Shown here: piece after piece, positions 1 to 9,277 of the stretch
Position numbering within the stretch: position 1 is the stretch's first letter
Layout of the letters: each line of letters opens with the position of its first letter
Assembly (NCBI GenBank): GCA_016719605.1
Contig: JADJYW010000026.1
Coordinates: 1-48,354, forward strand
DNA: 48,354 bases
Origin: Lewinellaceae bacterium
GTDB taxonomy: Bacteria > Bacteroidota > Bacteroidia > Chitinophagales > Saprospiraceae
Reading direction: 5' to 3'
Translations under genes and position numbers: made by a program
The notes under the pieces: model-generated
Told to the model about the DNA's origin: nothing
Database searches by the model: none
Seen by the model: only the letters and a program-made list of their open reading frames with translations

Positions 1-1017
1 TGGATGACGGCGTGCAATCCCGCGCTGGAGCAGGAGTATGGGGGCCGTCATGGTTTCGGCGCAGCAAATGTTTTTTAACCGGAAAATGCAGCTAGCCAGA
101 AGCGCGTTACATGTCGGCCATGTCGGGTAATACGGGCAGCGGAAGAGGGGGCGTAATGCGCAATATGCTGTTCGCGGAGGCGAAAACGGCTTATTTCGAC
201 TGGCCCGTGCTGGAAGAAAATCGCCGTTTTTGGAAGAAGAAAGTAAACGGGCGTTGCGCCTGCTGATCGAAAGCGCCGAACAACGGTTTCAGTACAACCA
301 GGGAAAAACTCAGCATCTACCCGGCCCCAAAACCGGGCAAGGAGCAGCGATCTCGACCGGATGCAGGCGATGTCCGCCGGTGAAATCCGCCGGCAACGCG
401 TCATCGCTGGCGACGCTGATGCAACGCTCGGCCCGGCAAGCGTGTTCCGGGAGATTGACACCCTAATGCCAAGCGGTCCGGCACTTGTACCGCCACTGCC
501 CGACACCTCGCGTATTGCCGCCCGTGTAGCGATTTTCAGGCCATCGACCAATTTCGTATTGCCCGCCTGGAGCAGGAATGGCGCTCGAAACTCAAACGAA
601 TATGGTCTGCGTTTCGATCACATGTTTGCCTTCGGCGGCCAGCCCTGGCAGTTTTCGCTCATGGGCATGATGACCGTACCCATTGCCCCCTGGGCAAACA
701 AAGACATCAAAGCCAAAATCGAGGGCATCGAACACCGGCTTGCCGCCTTCCGAACTTGACCAAAGCGGCGTTATTCCCAACGAAATCCGGGGCGCCCTTT
801 CCGAGCAATTAGTGATGATGCAGACCTTGCAAACCCAGATCTGCACGCTACGACGGCGACATCATCCCAAACCAACGCAAACGTTTTCAGAGTACCCTGC
901 TCGCCTGGGAACAGAATACCGACGAGCTGTTTATGGTGCTCGATGCCTGGCTGGAACTGAAAATGAGCCGCCTGGCCCAATTCGACCTGCTGCAACAATT
1001 GCTTCAATCAAAGTGAA
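1..1017 (+). pseudogene. TolC-like outer-membrane efflux channel, C-terminal part, frameshifted
   Basis: This is the 3' part of an outer-membrane channel of a heavy-metal RND efflux system; the gene begins before the window. Coding pieces recognisable in several frames include NEYGLRFDHMFAFGG, then QFSLMGMMTVPIAPWANKD, and a helical end ALSEQLVMMQTLQTQ followed by LLAWEQNTDELFMVLDAWLE and a stop at 1017. Helical hairpins of this kind next to CusB-like adaptors are characteristic of CusC/TolC-type proteins in Bacteroidota. At least four single-base shifts interrupt it. They are probably sequencing errors, but a real pseudogene cannot be excluded. Family call is by context and pattern. Confidence 0.55.
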
Positions 1018-2388
1018 TTACCAAAAGAAACGGAATATCGCTAGACAATACCTCTTGCTGGGCCTTGCTTCCGGCGGTATTGCTACGACGGCTTGCCAGG
1101 AATCCCGATGCCGGACAACACCGGCACGACCACGATTATTCAGGGCATGAAGCCGCGCAATATACCTGCCCCATGCACCCTGAAATCATTCGCGACAAAC
1201 CGGGAAGTTGCCCGATTTGTAAAATGGACCTGGTAAAAAAAGAAAATCAACCGGTAACGCACCCGTCCGATTCATCGCATACGCCGGAAATGCACGGCCA
1301 TGCTTCTTCCGCCGAGGCTGGCGTATCTGCCATCGGAGACTTGGACATGCTGCTAAAACCCACTTACGAATATGTGTTGAGCACTGTCAAAACCTTGCAT
1401 CCGGAACAGAGAACGATGCCGCTGCGCCTCGACGCGCCCGGTTATTTGGCGTATGATCCCCGGTTGTTGAACGTGGTCAGTGCCCGCTTTGGCGGACGTA
1501 TCGAGCGCCTTTACGCGCGCTACCCGTACCAACCCGTGCGCAAAGGGCAACGCATACTCGACATTTACAGTCGAAATTGCCACGGCACAACAGGAACTGA
1601 TTTTTTATTGGAAAACGACCCGGCCAACACAATTTTACTTGAAAATGCCCGTAAACGCCTTTCTCTCCTGGGCCTTACCGGGGAGCAAATCCGGCAAGTG
1701 GAAACGGAACGCAAGCCTCTTCTGTCGTTGCCCGTTTTTAGTCTGTATTCAGGGCTAATTTTCGACAATAGTGTTTCTCTCAACAATACGGCCTCAGCTG
1801 CTCCCGGAATGAACGAAAACATGAACAATACCGCTGCACCGGCTCAAACCGTCCCAGCTTCCGCCGGCCCCGGCGAACTGTCTTTAAAAGAAGGCATGTA
1901 CGTCCAAGCTGGTCAGCGGCTCTTTGGCCTGCAAAGTTTAGCCACGGTTTGGGCGATGCTTGAATTTTACCCTTCCGACGTTTCGATGCTGAATACCGGG
2001 CAGGCTGTTGAAATCCATGTCGAGCCGTTTGAACGGCCGTTCAAGAGCAAAATCGACTATATCGAGCCGTTGTACAGTTCCGGTGGGAAAAACCTTCGGG
2101 CACGGGTTTATTTGCCGAACCCGGGTGGGCAATTAAAACCCGGCGCCTGCTCCGGCTACCGTGCAAGCGGGCAGTCGGACAGCACTTTGGATTCCGGAAA
2201 CCGCCAGTCTCGATCTGGGTAAAAACCACGTCGTATTTGTGAAAAAAGGCGGCGTATTTCAAACACGCGCAATACGAAGCGGGATACGGACAGATGGGTG
2301 GATAGAAGTAATTGCGGGTATCGGCACGGAGGATGAAATTGCCGAGAACGCCCGGTTCCTGATGGACAGCGAGAGTTTTGTAAAATAA
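1014..2388 (+). CDS. CusB-like periplasmic adaptor with heavy-metal-binding domain (frameshifted)
   Basis: RND efflux membrane-fusion protein linking a CusA-type pump to the outer-membrane channel; likely exports Cu, Ag or related cations. A GTG start overlaps the stop of the channel gene (GTGA) and gives a lipoprotein signal ending GIATTACQ. A one-base shift near 1100-1115 leads to a His-rich linker and the metal-binding motif YTCPMHPEIIRDKPGSCPIC (Cys and His ligands). The adaptor barrel and hairpin follow (RFGGRIERLYARYPYQPVRK). A second shift near 2140-2165 separates the last ~75 residues (LGKNHVVFVKKGGVF). Alternatively the cargo could be Co/Zn/Cd (CzcB). Family assignment is firm. Confidence 0.8.
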
Positions 2389-2399
2389 ATTGAACGATT

Positions 2400-3606
2400 A
2401 TGTACCCTTTTCAGAAAAGAACAATGACCGCGGTAGTCTCCCTTCTGCTCCTGGCCGCTTGTCAAAAAAACAATACCACCGGAGTTGCGCAGAACAAGAT
2501 ATATTACACCTGTTCCATGCACCCGCAGGTCATGCAACAGGAACCCGGCGCCTGCCCGATCTGCCACATGGATTTGGTACCCGTGGAAACGCATTCCCTG
2601 CAAAAGGGCACAGGCATTCACCTAAACGCCGAACAAATCCGCCTGGCCAATATCCTTACCGACACGGTGCATCTGCGTCCGGTCGGTGAAGAAATAACGC
2701 TGGCTGCCACGCTACGGGAGAACCAGGCTGCTATTAATACCATGACGGCCAAAGTAGCCGGCCGGATCGAACGCCTCCTGGTGCGCAACACGGGTGAATA
2801 CGTACGGGAAGGACAAGCCGTTTTCGAAGTGTACAGCGAAACGCTGGCTGCTGCCCAACAAGACTATTTGCTGGCGCTGCAAAGCCGTCAACGCTACGGG
2901 AGCAATGATCTCGATTTCACCCGCCTGGCCGACGCCGCCCGGAATAAACTGCTTCTTTGGGGTATGAACCGGACACAAATTCAAGCTTGGAACAATCCGG
3001 CCAGGTACAGAATATCGTCACCTATTACAGCCCGTATAGTGGTTATGTGCTCGAAACGCCGGTAGTGGAAGGCGGCTATGCTGCCGAAGGCTCGCCGGTG
3101 CTGCGGCTCGCCGATTTGCGCACGCTCTGGGTGGAAGCGCAGTTGTACGTCAGCGACTTGCCGTTTTTAAATCAAACCAAAGAGGCTTTGGTGGAACTGC
3201 CGGCCTACCCGGGCCGGGTCTTGCACGGAAAATAGAATTTATCAATCCGAACCTCGAAACAACTTCAAAGATTGTTTTGGTGCGGGTGGAAATTCCCAAC
3301 CGCAGGGGCGAGTACAAACCGGGTATGCAAGCATGGATCACCTTGAAGAGCAAAACCCGTCAAACGGTAGCCGTGCCCTCAAACGCTTTGCTCCAGGGCA
3401 AAGACGGCGCCGTTGTATGGGTGCAGAACGCTTTGGGCGCTTTTGAAAACCGGATGGTGCATACCGGAGTAAACAATCGCGATTTTACCGAGATCACACA
3501 TGGTTTAACTGCCGGCGAAGTGGTCGTTATTTCCGGCGCTTATTTGCTAAACAGCGAGTATATTTTCAAGCAAGGGGCCAATCCAATGGAGGGGCATTCT
3601 ATGTGA
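2400..3606 (+). CDS. Second CusB-like metal-efflux adaptor with heavy-metal-binding domain (frameshifted)
   Basis: A second membrane-fusion protein directly downstream of the first. It starts with a lipoprotein signal (VVSLLLLAACQK), then YTCSMHPQVMQQEPGACPIC, the same metal-binding module as its neighbour. The barrel follows (AKVAGRIERLLVRNTGEYVR), then a helical hairpin and the C-terminal beta domains (YSPYSGYVLETPVVEGG; RGEYKPGMQAWITL). One-base shifts near 2990-3005 and 3231 break the frame. Two tandem adaptors suggest either a heteromeric adaptor ring or two metal specificities. It is convergent with the minus-strand element genes; its stop lies 43 nt from theirs. Confidence 0.8.
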
Positions 3607-3648
3607 GGGCGATGCCTGATCCCAGGTTGTCCCAACTGTCCGACTCGA

Positions 3649-3777
3649 TTATCCATTTCTATTTTTCCATTTATCTACTACTGCGATGCTTAAAGAAACA
3701 AAGATCGCGGCAATCAAAACAGTGAGCACCAAATTCTCCGTTATCCACCTCGGATTCAAAAACAGCAACGGTATCAT
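3649..3777 (-). CDS. 42-aa single-pass membrane peptide
   Basis: A very small gene whose ATG overlaps the stop codon of the rhodanese gene (ATGA), which suggests translational coupling. The product has a short N-terminus, one membrane segment (ENLVLTVLIAAIFVSLSIAV) and a basic tail (DKWKNRNG). I do not recognise a family. Size, topology and overlap style match the other tiny membrane genes of this operon, so it is taken as the last gene of the run. It then faces the efflux adaptor gene on the other strand. Confidence 0.5.
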   Translation of the reverse strand: MIPLLFLNPRWITENLVLTVLIAAIFVSLSIAVVDKWKNRNG

Positions 3778-4130
3778 ACTTCCAGCATTTGCGCCGCCAC
3801 CGGCAGTTTCACCTTACGCCCCACTTTCAGAATCCAGCCCTGGTACAGCCCATTTTTGAGTTCCCGTACATCGGTGAACCCCAATTTCCGCAAAGCCCGA
3901 AAAGCCACCGCCGTGCGTTGGCTGCCCAAAGGCCGCAAACAACAAACCACGGTCAGACAATCCCGAAACGGCAGCAGCCGTTCGGCATGCCGCTCGATTT
4001 CATTGTACGGAATCTTCCATCCTCCGGCATCCAGCGACGCATGGCGATACGCCTCGCGTACGTCAATGCAGAGCACCGGGTGGCCAGCCTGAAGAAGCCT
4101 TTGAATTTCGTTGCAATCAATGGTTTTCAT
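3774..4130 (-). CDS. Rhodanese-like domain protein with an atypical active-site loop
   Basis: 118 aa, a single rhodanese domain. The CIDVREAYRHASLDAGGWKIP segment (residues 21-41), the VVCCLRPLGSQRTA active-site region (62-75) and LGFTDVRELKNGLYQGW (83-99) follow the family layout. Rhodaneses move sulfane sulfur through a catalytic Cys. Here Cys64 would be catalytic, but the following loop is longer than the usual CxxGxR, so activity is uncertain. There is no signal peptide, so it is probably cytoplasmic. It starts 2 nt after the preceding stop and overlaps the next tiny gene, which ties it to the operon rather than to the efflux genes, although a chromosomal origin remains possible. Confidence 0.72.
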   Translation of the reverse strand: MKTIDCNEIQRLLQAGHPVLCIDVREAYRHASLDAGGWKIPYNEIERHAERLLPFRDCLTVVCCLRPLGSQRTAVAFRALRKLGFTDVRELKNGLYQGWILKVGRKVKLPVAAQMLEV

Positions 4131-4132
4131 GG

Positions 4133-4915
4133 TCAGAGGTCGTTGATGAACTGATCACTTTTTCCGTCGCAGCGCATGCAGCCTTTGGTGATCAGGGTGT
4201 CCGGAAGGCCGCCCAAGGCGCTGGCAAGGTATTCCTTGGCCGGTTGCCGGTGGTACCACTGGTTCAGGCCCTTAGCGTTCCATACGGATGGCTCGATGTC
4301 GATCGCCTTGAAAAAGCCTTTTATCCGCGATTGCATTGCCGGCGTCCATTCGGATTTTGGAATCCCGAATACCTGCCGGATGCCATCGTTGTGGGCATCT
4401 TTGCCGTCCTGGTAAGTGGGCTCCAACCAGTTGCCGGAGGTGAAGGACAGGCAAAACGCCGGTTTGGGCACATCCTGAGACGGAACGCCCACGATCGTGC
4501 CGCAGCGCTTCGAGGCCTTGAGCGTGAGCAAATCGGACAATTGCCCCTCCGGACTGTTCAGGTATTGCCAGATGATGGCCGCGCCAAAGTACTTCATGGT
4601 AAAATCCGAAGGTTCCACGTCCACGGCCAGGAAAAAGCCGCGCAGCCGGGCCTCAAAATCCGGTGTCCAGTCGGCATCCGGCACGTTCAGGTAGGCTTTG
4701 GCGCCGGGCGGGGTCACGGCGTTTTGAAAGGGCGGCAGGTTTTCGGGAATGCTCTGGCAAGGCAGGGCGCCCGGTGGCTGGTCGCCGTCCGGCTCCTCGC
4801 CCTTGTTGCCGCCGGCATCCGCAGCGGTTTTGCCCGGACGAAAAAGGTATACGATCAGCAGTAGCAAACCGATGGCTACTGCCGCGACAATGACGATATC
4901 CCGAATGCTTTTCAT
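4133..4915 (-). CDS. Membrane-anchored protein with two tandem ~75-aa helical repeats
   Basis: 260 aa. An N-terminal membrane anchor (residues 7-25) is followed by a disordered Gly/Asp/Pro linker and two copies of one domain. Copy 1 is about 72-142 and copy 2 about 178-252. Both carry the signature [D/E]WTP-x4-[A/S]R[L/I][K/R]GFF-x-A-[V/I]D[V/I]EPS, and each ends with a Cys near a Lys/Arg. This indicates internal duplication. The start is chosen at the Met before the anchor because it overlaps the previous stop (ATGA). The soluble part is predicted to face the periplasm. Function unknown; helical repeats on stalks also occur in two other proteins of this operon. Confidence 0.7.
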   Translation of the reverse strand: MKSIRDIVIVAAVAIGLLLLIVYLFRPGKTAADAGGNKGEEPDGDQPPGALPCQSIPENLPPFQNAVTPPGAKAYLNVPDADWTPDFEARLRGFFLAVDVEPSDFTMKYFGAAIIWQYLNSPEGQLSDLLTLKASKRCGTIVGVPSQDVPKPAFCLSFTSGNWLEPTYQDGKDAHNDGIRQVFGIPKSEWTPAMQSRIKGFFKAIDIEPSVWNAKGLNQWYHRQPAKEYLASALGGLPDTLITKGCMRCDGKSDQFINDL

Positions 4916-5199
4916 TCCTTCTTTTTTAAGATGATGGCGATGATCAAAAGCGCTATGATGCCGGTGCCGGCGTAAATCAAAATCGTGTCGGTGTTCCGCC
5001 GACTTTCGTTGACATCGGCCAACGGATCCTGCAGCGAGGCCCGGGCGTTCAGCAGTTGCTGAAAGTAGGCCTGAGCGGAGAGGACGCCCGGCGCAAGCGC
5101 GGTGGAGATCGTCTCGAACACGCTTCCGACCGCCTGAAACAACGACGGGAGCCAATCACCGGACGGCTTTTGTTGGGTTACCTGGCCTTGTTCTTCCAT
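4912..5199 (-). CDS. 95-aa C-terminally anchored membrane protein
   Basis: A small protein with an amphipathic helical body (LPSLFQAVGSVFETISTALA, then a segment rich in Gln, Leu and Asn) and a C-terminal membrane segment (ILIYAGTGIIALLIIAIIL) followed by KKKE. A tail anchor with a positive cytoplasmic end implies an outside-facing N-terminus, or a minor coat-like orientation. Its ATG overlaps the upstream gene's end and its stop overlaps the next start (ATGA), so it is part of the operon. No family recognised. Confidence 0.65.
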   Translation of the reverse strand: MEEQGQVTQQKPSGDWLPSLFQAVGSVFETISTALAPGVLSAQAYFQQLLNARASLQDPLADVNESRRNTDTILIYAGTGIIALLIIAIILKKKE

Positions 5200-5617
5200 A
5201 ACAGTACGGTCAGCAGGATAAGAATGACGACGGCGATAAATATCAGCACCGTGCGCGTTCGCGCATCGTATCGCGCAGTGGCCTCCTCGATCTGGCCCAG
5301 TTTCGTCTGCTCCGGATCCACCCCGCACTCGTTGGTCCCGAAGTAATCGACGAGCGTGACCGGATCGAAGTTGTTGCACAGATACTCGTTTGTGGACGCG
5401 TATGCGGACGGATATTTCGGGTCGTTTTCCTGGCGGTGGCAGTGGCCCAGGCAGGCGTCGAACAGCAGAAACCCCGAAGGCCCGAGCGCCTTGAGGCTGC
5501 TGCAACTTTCTCGAAACAACGCTGCACCCGGCGGCAATTGGCACGCCCGCCGCCGTTGAACAAGTAAACCCAGCCGCAATCATCGTCGGGGCAAATCGTG
5601 TGTCCGCACTTGGCCAT
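5178..5617 (-). CDS. Cys-rich N-terminus, C-terminal membrane anchor, unknown function (one frameshift)
   Basis: About 146 aa once a single-base shift near 5541-5556 (in a run of GGC/GGG repeats) is bridged. It begins MAKCGHTICPDDDCGWVYLF, a Cys/His-containing N-terminus, continues ACQLPPGAALFRES and FDACLGHCHRQ, and ends in a membrane segment (TVLIFIAVVILILLTVLLW) plus KNKAR. The many cysteines in an apparently exported region could form disulfides or bind metal. The start is the Met after a TAAACCCCAAAAAACC-type leader. It overlaps the next gene by 22 nt. No family recognised. Confidence 0.55.
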
Positions 5618-5639
5618 TGTTTTGGTTTTTTGGGGTTTA

Positions 5640-5771
5640 TCAGGCCGCCGGACTTTTCTTTTTCCAATACCACCAGGCAAGGCCGGCCAGGGCCGCCAGG
5701 CCCAGTCCGATCAGTACCCACTTTTTCCAGCAGGAGCAGGGTTTGTTGTTTTCGTCCTGACATGTACACAT
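5640..5771 (-). CDS. 43-aa Cys-rich single-pass membrane peptide
   Basis: A tiny gene starting MCTCQDENNKPCSC, followed by a membrane segment (WVLIGLGLAALAGLAWWYW) and a basic KKKSPAA tail. Four cysteines are packed in the first 14 residues. The size (one helix, charged ends) is like small coat or minor membrane proteins of filamentous or membrane-containing viruses, but that is only an analogy. It is flanked closely by same-strand genes with A/C-rich leaders. Confidence 0.55.
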   Translation of the reverse strand: MCTCQDENNKPCSCWKKWVLIGLGLAALAGLAWWYWKKKSPAA

Positions 5772-5792
5772 GATGTTCTGTTTTTTAAAGGT

Positions 5793-6152
5793 TTATGAAA
5801 TGGGCAATGGCGTTTGCAGGATTTGGGTGGTCCGCCCGCGCAGCAAGAGGATCAACATGACCAGCACCGCCACGACCAGCAGTATCCAGCCCCAGACAGG
5901 CATGGTATTTTGCTGCGTTGGTGTCGGTTGCGGGTTGCCGGAAGTGCCGGGCTGTTGGTCGTTTTGCTTGCCCGATTGCCACACCGAGCCCACGGTGATC
6001 AGAATGTCGGGCAGGTTTTTGTTCACCCAGTCCCAGAACCCGCCGCCCTTTTTGGGGGGCAGCGGGGTTCCGTCCGGGCCGACACCGGATTCGTTTCCGA
6101 AGGCGTACACGCAGTCGCCGTTCACCTCGATGTAACCATTTGGACAGGCCAT
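5793..6152 (-). CDS. 119-aa membrane protein, unknown
   Basis: Starts MACPNGYIEVNGDCVYAFGN, with two cysteines that may pair, then a Gly/Pro-rich segment, an amphipathic Trp-containing helix (FWDWVNKNLPDILITVG), a Pro/Thr/Gln linker and a C-terminal membrane helix (WGWILLVVAVLVMLILLL) followed by RGR. Topology suggests an outside N-terminal head on a membrane anchor. Small heads with cysteines recur in this operon. The start follows a TAAATCCCTAAAAACC leader. No family recognised. Confidence 0.65.
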   Translation of the reverse strand: MACPNGYIEVNGDCVYAFGNESGVGPDGTPLPPKKGGGFWDWVNKNLPDILITVGSVWQSGKQNDQQPGTSGNPQPTPTQQNTMPVWGWILLVVAVLVMLILLLRGRTTQILQTPLPIS

Positions 6153-6176
6153 TTCGGGAGGGTTTTTAGGGATTTA

Positions 6177-6644
6177 TCAGGGTTTGATGCTCTGGAAAAA
6201 ATTCCAATCCTTGCCCAGCATCTTGCCGATGGCCGGCAAGCCGAATTTCAGCACGTTGTAGATCAGGCCGGCATACGCGAAATTGGGCAGGAACTGCTGG
6301 ATGACATACTCAAAACTTTCCTGGGTCAAAAAGCCCAGTTTGAACGTAGCCGCGCCGCCGGCCACCAACAGCGCGGCGGCGGCACTCCGGATGAAGGTTT
6401 TGGGGATACGTTTCAGCCCGGGAACGGCCCCGGCAAAGAGGCCCAGCAGGATGGTGATGGCCACTTCCACGCTGTCGGTCGCCGAAGGTGTCACGAAGGA
6501 GGTGGGGTCGGTGTAACTGACCACGCCAAGGCTGTCGAACACGGCGCCGAGGCTGTCCGGTCCGGCAAATGCGGCACTGAGGCTCAGGGTGGTCAGCACC
6601 AGCAAGGTGAGGGCGCTTTTGAGGAAATTTCGAATGGGTTTCAT
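6177..6644 (-). CDS. Exported multi-pass membrane protein, unknown
   Basis: 155 aa with a clear signal peptide (SALTLLVLTTLSLSAAFA, cleavage about residue 27). Two or three hydrophobic stretches follow: VEVAITILLGLFAGAVPGL, SAAAALLVAGGAATFKLGF and NFAYAGLIYNVLKFGLPAIG. The pattern resembles small channel-like or holin-like membrane proteins, but no family motif is visible. It lies directly after the fibre cassette. A signal peptide on such a small membrane protein points to assembly in or across the inner membrane. Confidence 0.65.
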   Translation of the reverse strand: MKPIRNFLKSALTLLVLTTLSLSAAFAGPDSLGAVFDSLGVVSYTDPTSFVTPSATDSVEVAITILLGLFAGAVPGLKRIPKTFIRSAAAALLVAGGAATFKLGFLTQESFEYVIQQFLPNFAYAGLIYNVLKFGLPAIGKMLGKDWNFFQSIKP

Positions 6645-6683
6645 GTCGGGTATGAGTTTTTTGATGAAGGTTTACAGGTAAAA

Positions 6684-8795
6684 TTATTGGCGTTTGTTGG
6701 CTACAACCAGCACATTGGCGCCGGCCAGGTACAAGGTTCGGCTGTTCGTGCCGACCGTTTTTTCAATCTGGGCGTAATACCCCATGTTCGCCGAGGTTGG
6801 GATGTTGGTGGTGATTGTCCCCACGCTCACCCCGTCAATGTACCCTTCAGGCAGTGCCGGCGGGGGAAATCGCCACGATCAGCGCTTGCATGGCCGTGGT
6901 GCCCGTAATCGGTGCGGTACCGGTATTGATGACCGTTTCGGTGCCGCCGGATCGGGCGACGAACTGCCAGTTGCCGGAGTTTGTGCCGTGGGTGTAGCGG
7001 AAGTACACGCCGTTGGACGGCTCGCCCGTGGGGTTGGAGGCGTCCATCCAACCGCAGCGGACGTTGTAGGTGTTGGTTCCATCCGAGAGGTTGTCGAGGC
7101 TGACCGTGGAGGTGTAGCGCAGGTAGGTGTTGTTCGTGGAGCGCACCATCGCACCGGTCGGCGCCCCGATGGAGCCTTTACCCGTGGCCGAACTCGATGT
7201 GGTAATTCCGCTCAGGCCCCAGGGACTGGCGCCACTTCCGGACCCACTGCCGCCGCTGTTGGCTTTCACGAAATAGTCGCCGTTGGTGCCCGTAGCGGTG
7301 GCGCCGGCCACCCCGTGCCGGAATTGCGCCGTAAGCACGTAATCGTTGAAATAGTCGAAGGCTGTCAGGGTGCGCCAAACGGCTAAAGTAGCGTCGTAGA
7401 TCAACTCGACGGAGCGCCCCGGCAGGATGAACCAGTCCTGGACATCGAAGGAAAAACGGTTACCCGACGTGCTCGACGCCGATTCATCTTTGAGCATGAC
7501 GGTGTACGATCCTACATTGGTCAGCGTGATGCGCCGTCCGGGTTCGCCACCATCCAAACCGGTGATGATCCTGAAAGTAGCGTCGGTGGACAAACGGATG
7601 ACGCTGGCCGTGGACAAACCCGCAGGCGACCAGTCGTTTTGGTTGCCGGTAAGTTGGCTGGGGGAAATGACCCCGCCCGTCACGAATTTTTCGGACAAGG
7701 CAGCGATGGTCAGGGTGCTGTTTGCTCCGCCGTCGGTCAGTTTTACGTTGGCCCCGGCGGACAACACCCGCTCCCGCTCAGGGTGGCGTTTCCTGTGAGC
7801 GTGAGGTACGTCGCATCGGTCGGTGCGCCGGAGCCGCCCGCGCCAAACTGCACCCAGGCGGAGCCGTCGTTGCCTTCAAATTTGTTGTCGGTGGTGTTGT
7901 AGCGCAAGATGCCCGGACTGTTCGCGGGCCGCTGTGCCGTGGAGCCGCGCGGCAGGCGAACGGCGTCGTTGCCGGTCACATCCAGCGCGTATGCCGGTGC
8001 GGTGGTGCCGATACCGGCCTGGCCGTCGTCGCCCACAAAAAACAGCGGCGCGCCGCCGGTGTTGTACGCCCCGAACGCATTGGTCGAGCCGGTGTTGCCC
8101 AGGCCCACGACCGCCAGTCGCGGCATCACTTCCGGCACGACAACCCCGTCGCCGATCAGGCTGTACCCGCCGACGGTCTCCAGGGCGTACAGGTTGGGCG
8201 CATTCACCACATTGGCCGCCAGGTACAGCATGCGCACTTTGCCGTTGGCGCCGCCGCTTTGGTTGACCGTGCCGGTGACTTCCACCAAGTTCGCGATGCC
8301 GTTACCGCTCGTCGGAGCAAAACCGCCGTTGAAGGAAACCAGAGCCGTGGCGCCGCTGGTAATGGTGGAAACTACCGTGGCGGGTTGCTGTAATCGGGCA
8401 TCGAGGAGGAACAGTCCGCCGTAATCAAACCCGACGCGGCTGATGCCGCTGCCCTGAAAATATCCCCCGTTGGTGATCCGGCTGCGCTCCGCATCGCCGC
8501 TATCGAAACCCTGGAAAGCGAAGGCGGTATTGTTGGTGTTGCTGCCCTTCACAATGAGCCGGGCCGTGCCCGACGAAGGCTGCCCGATCTGCAAACCGGC
8601 GTTGGAATTGTCCCAGTGCAGGTTGGGCGACCCGCCGATGCCGGAGGTGTTGTTGTACTGAATATTGCCCGCGCTGCCGGCCGGACGCACCAGGCCGGCG
8701 GCATCGACACGCGTCGTTTGCCCCCAAACGGCCAATGCTCCTGCCCCGAGGAGCAGCAGCGTCAGCGTTAGTTTTTGGATGGGAAAAGGGTACAT
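6684..8795 (-). CDS. Large exported fibre-like protein (two compensating frameshifts)
   Basis: About 703 aa. A signal peptide (LTLTLLLLGAGALAVWGQ) is followed by low-complexity beta sequence rich in Gly, Asn, Ser and Thr, with phrases typical of fibre proteins (GNIQYNNTSGIGGSPN; GIGTTAPAYALDVTG; LRYNTTDNKFEGNDGSAW). Shifts near 7770 and 6850 move about 920 nt into another frame and then back, so start and stop share one frame; error is more likely than biology. The C-terminus (GYYAQIEKTVGTNSRTLYLAG) is recovered only after the second shift. It probably recognises a surface or forms an external fibre. Its start overlaps the preceding gene by 28 nt. Confidence 0.7.
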
Positions 8796-9094
8796 TGACG
8801 GGCTTTTTCGAGAATATCGTTCAGGGTTCGTTTTTCTTCGCGGGCCACGGCCAACTGGCGGCGCAGCATGACCAGCCGCTCCAGCAGTCCGATTTCCGTT
8901 TCGATGGTGCCGACCTCCTCCGTTTTTTGAACCAGATTCGTCTGCACCTGGGCGGTGTCGAACGGAACGGTCCTGCCGTTTTGCAGCAGGACGTAGCCGA
9001 GGCTGTCGCGTTTTTCGATTTTGTAATCGCTGCCGGTTTGGGCTGTGGCGCTGAAAAACAGGAAGGTTGAAAGAAAAAGAAGGAGTGGTTTCAT
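8768..9094 (-). CDS. Exported coiled-coil protein, possible fibre partner
   Basis: 108 aa: a signal peptide (LLLFLSTFLFFSATAQ), then a short beta-type segment (YKIEKRDSLGYVLLQNGRTV) and a heptad-like helix (ETEIGLLERLVMLRRQLAVA plus EEKRTLNDILEKA). Coiled coils of this length can trimerise. The overlap with the start of the large fibre gene suggests coupled synthesis and a role as its chaperone, connector or neck. No family recognised. Confidence 0.6.
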   Translation of the reverse strand: MKPLLLFLSTFLFFSATAQTGSDYKIEKRDSLGYVLLQNGRTVPFDTAQVQTNLVQKTEEVGTIETEIGLLERLVMLRRQLAVAREEKRTLNDILEKARQCTLFPSKN

Positions 9095-9138
9095 GGAAGA
9101 TTTTTTGTTTTTGGTTAGGGGAAATTCTGCGTTGCGTC

Positions 9139-9273
9139 GGCCTCACCCCCATCCCCTCTCCCAAGGAGAGGGGGGCCAGATTCCATTCTACGCCGCGCAT
9201 CCCAAATTGGGATAGATAAAGCGAAGTGAGGGCAAGCCCCCCTCTCCTTTGGAGAGGGGCTGGGGGTGAGGCC
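9139..9273. repeat. MITE/REP-like inverted repeat, 135 bp
   Basis: Begins GGCCTCACCCCCATCCCCTC and ends with the near-perfect reverse complement GAGAGGGGCTGGGGGTGAGGCC, with internal palindromes around CTCTCC and GGAGAG. It fills the gap between two fibre genes. The same family recurs at 29990-30266. No coding content. Non-autonomous repeats of this look are common in Bacteroidota and other genomes. Confidence 0.75.
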
Positions 9274-9277
9274 AGGC

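Noticed and set aside
3607..3650. Direct repeats with the 43891-44164 gap as attachment sites
   Set aside because: Only short partial matches around GTGTCCC/GTTGTCCC were found; not above chance.
3774..4130. Antisense open frames 3789-4154 and 3856-4092 as a regulator
   Set aside because: The rhodanese reading has clear family motifs, the antisense ones do not.
5814..6908. Long open frames on the plus strand across 5814-6908, 7722-8393, 9968-10705, 11528-12916 and 38910-39986
   Set aside because: They are antisense to well-supported genes, and are Gly/Arg/Ala-rich and low in coherent motifs, as expected of GC-driven shadows.
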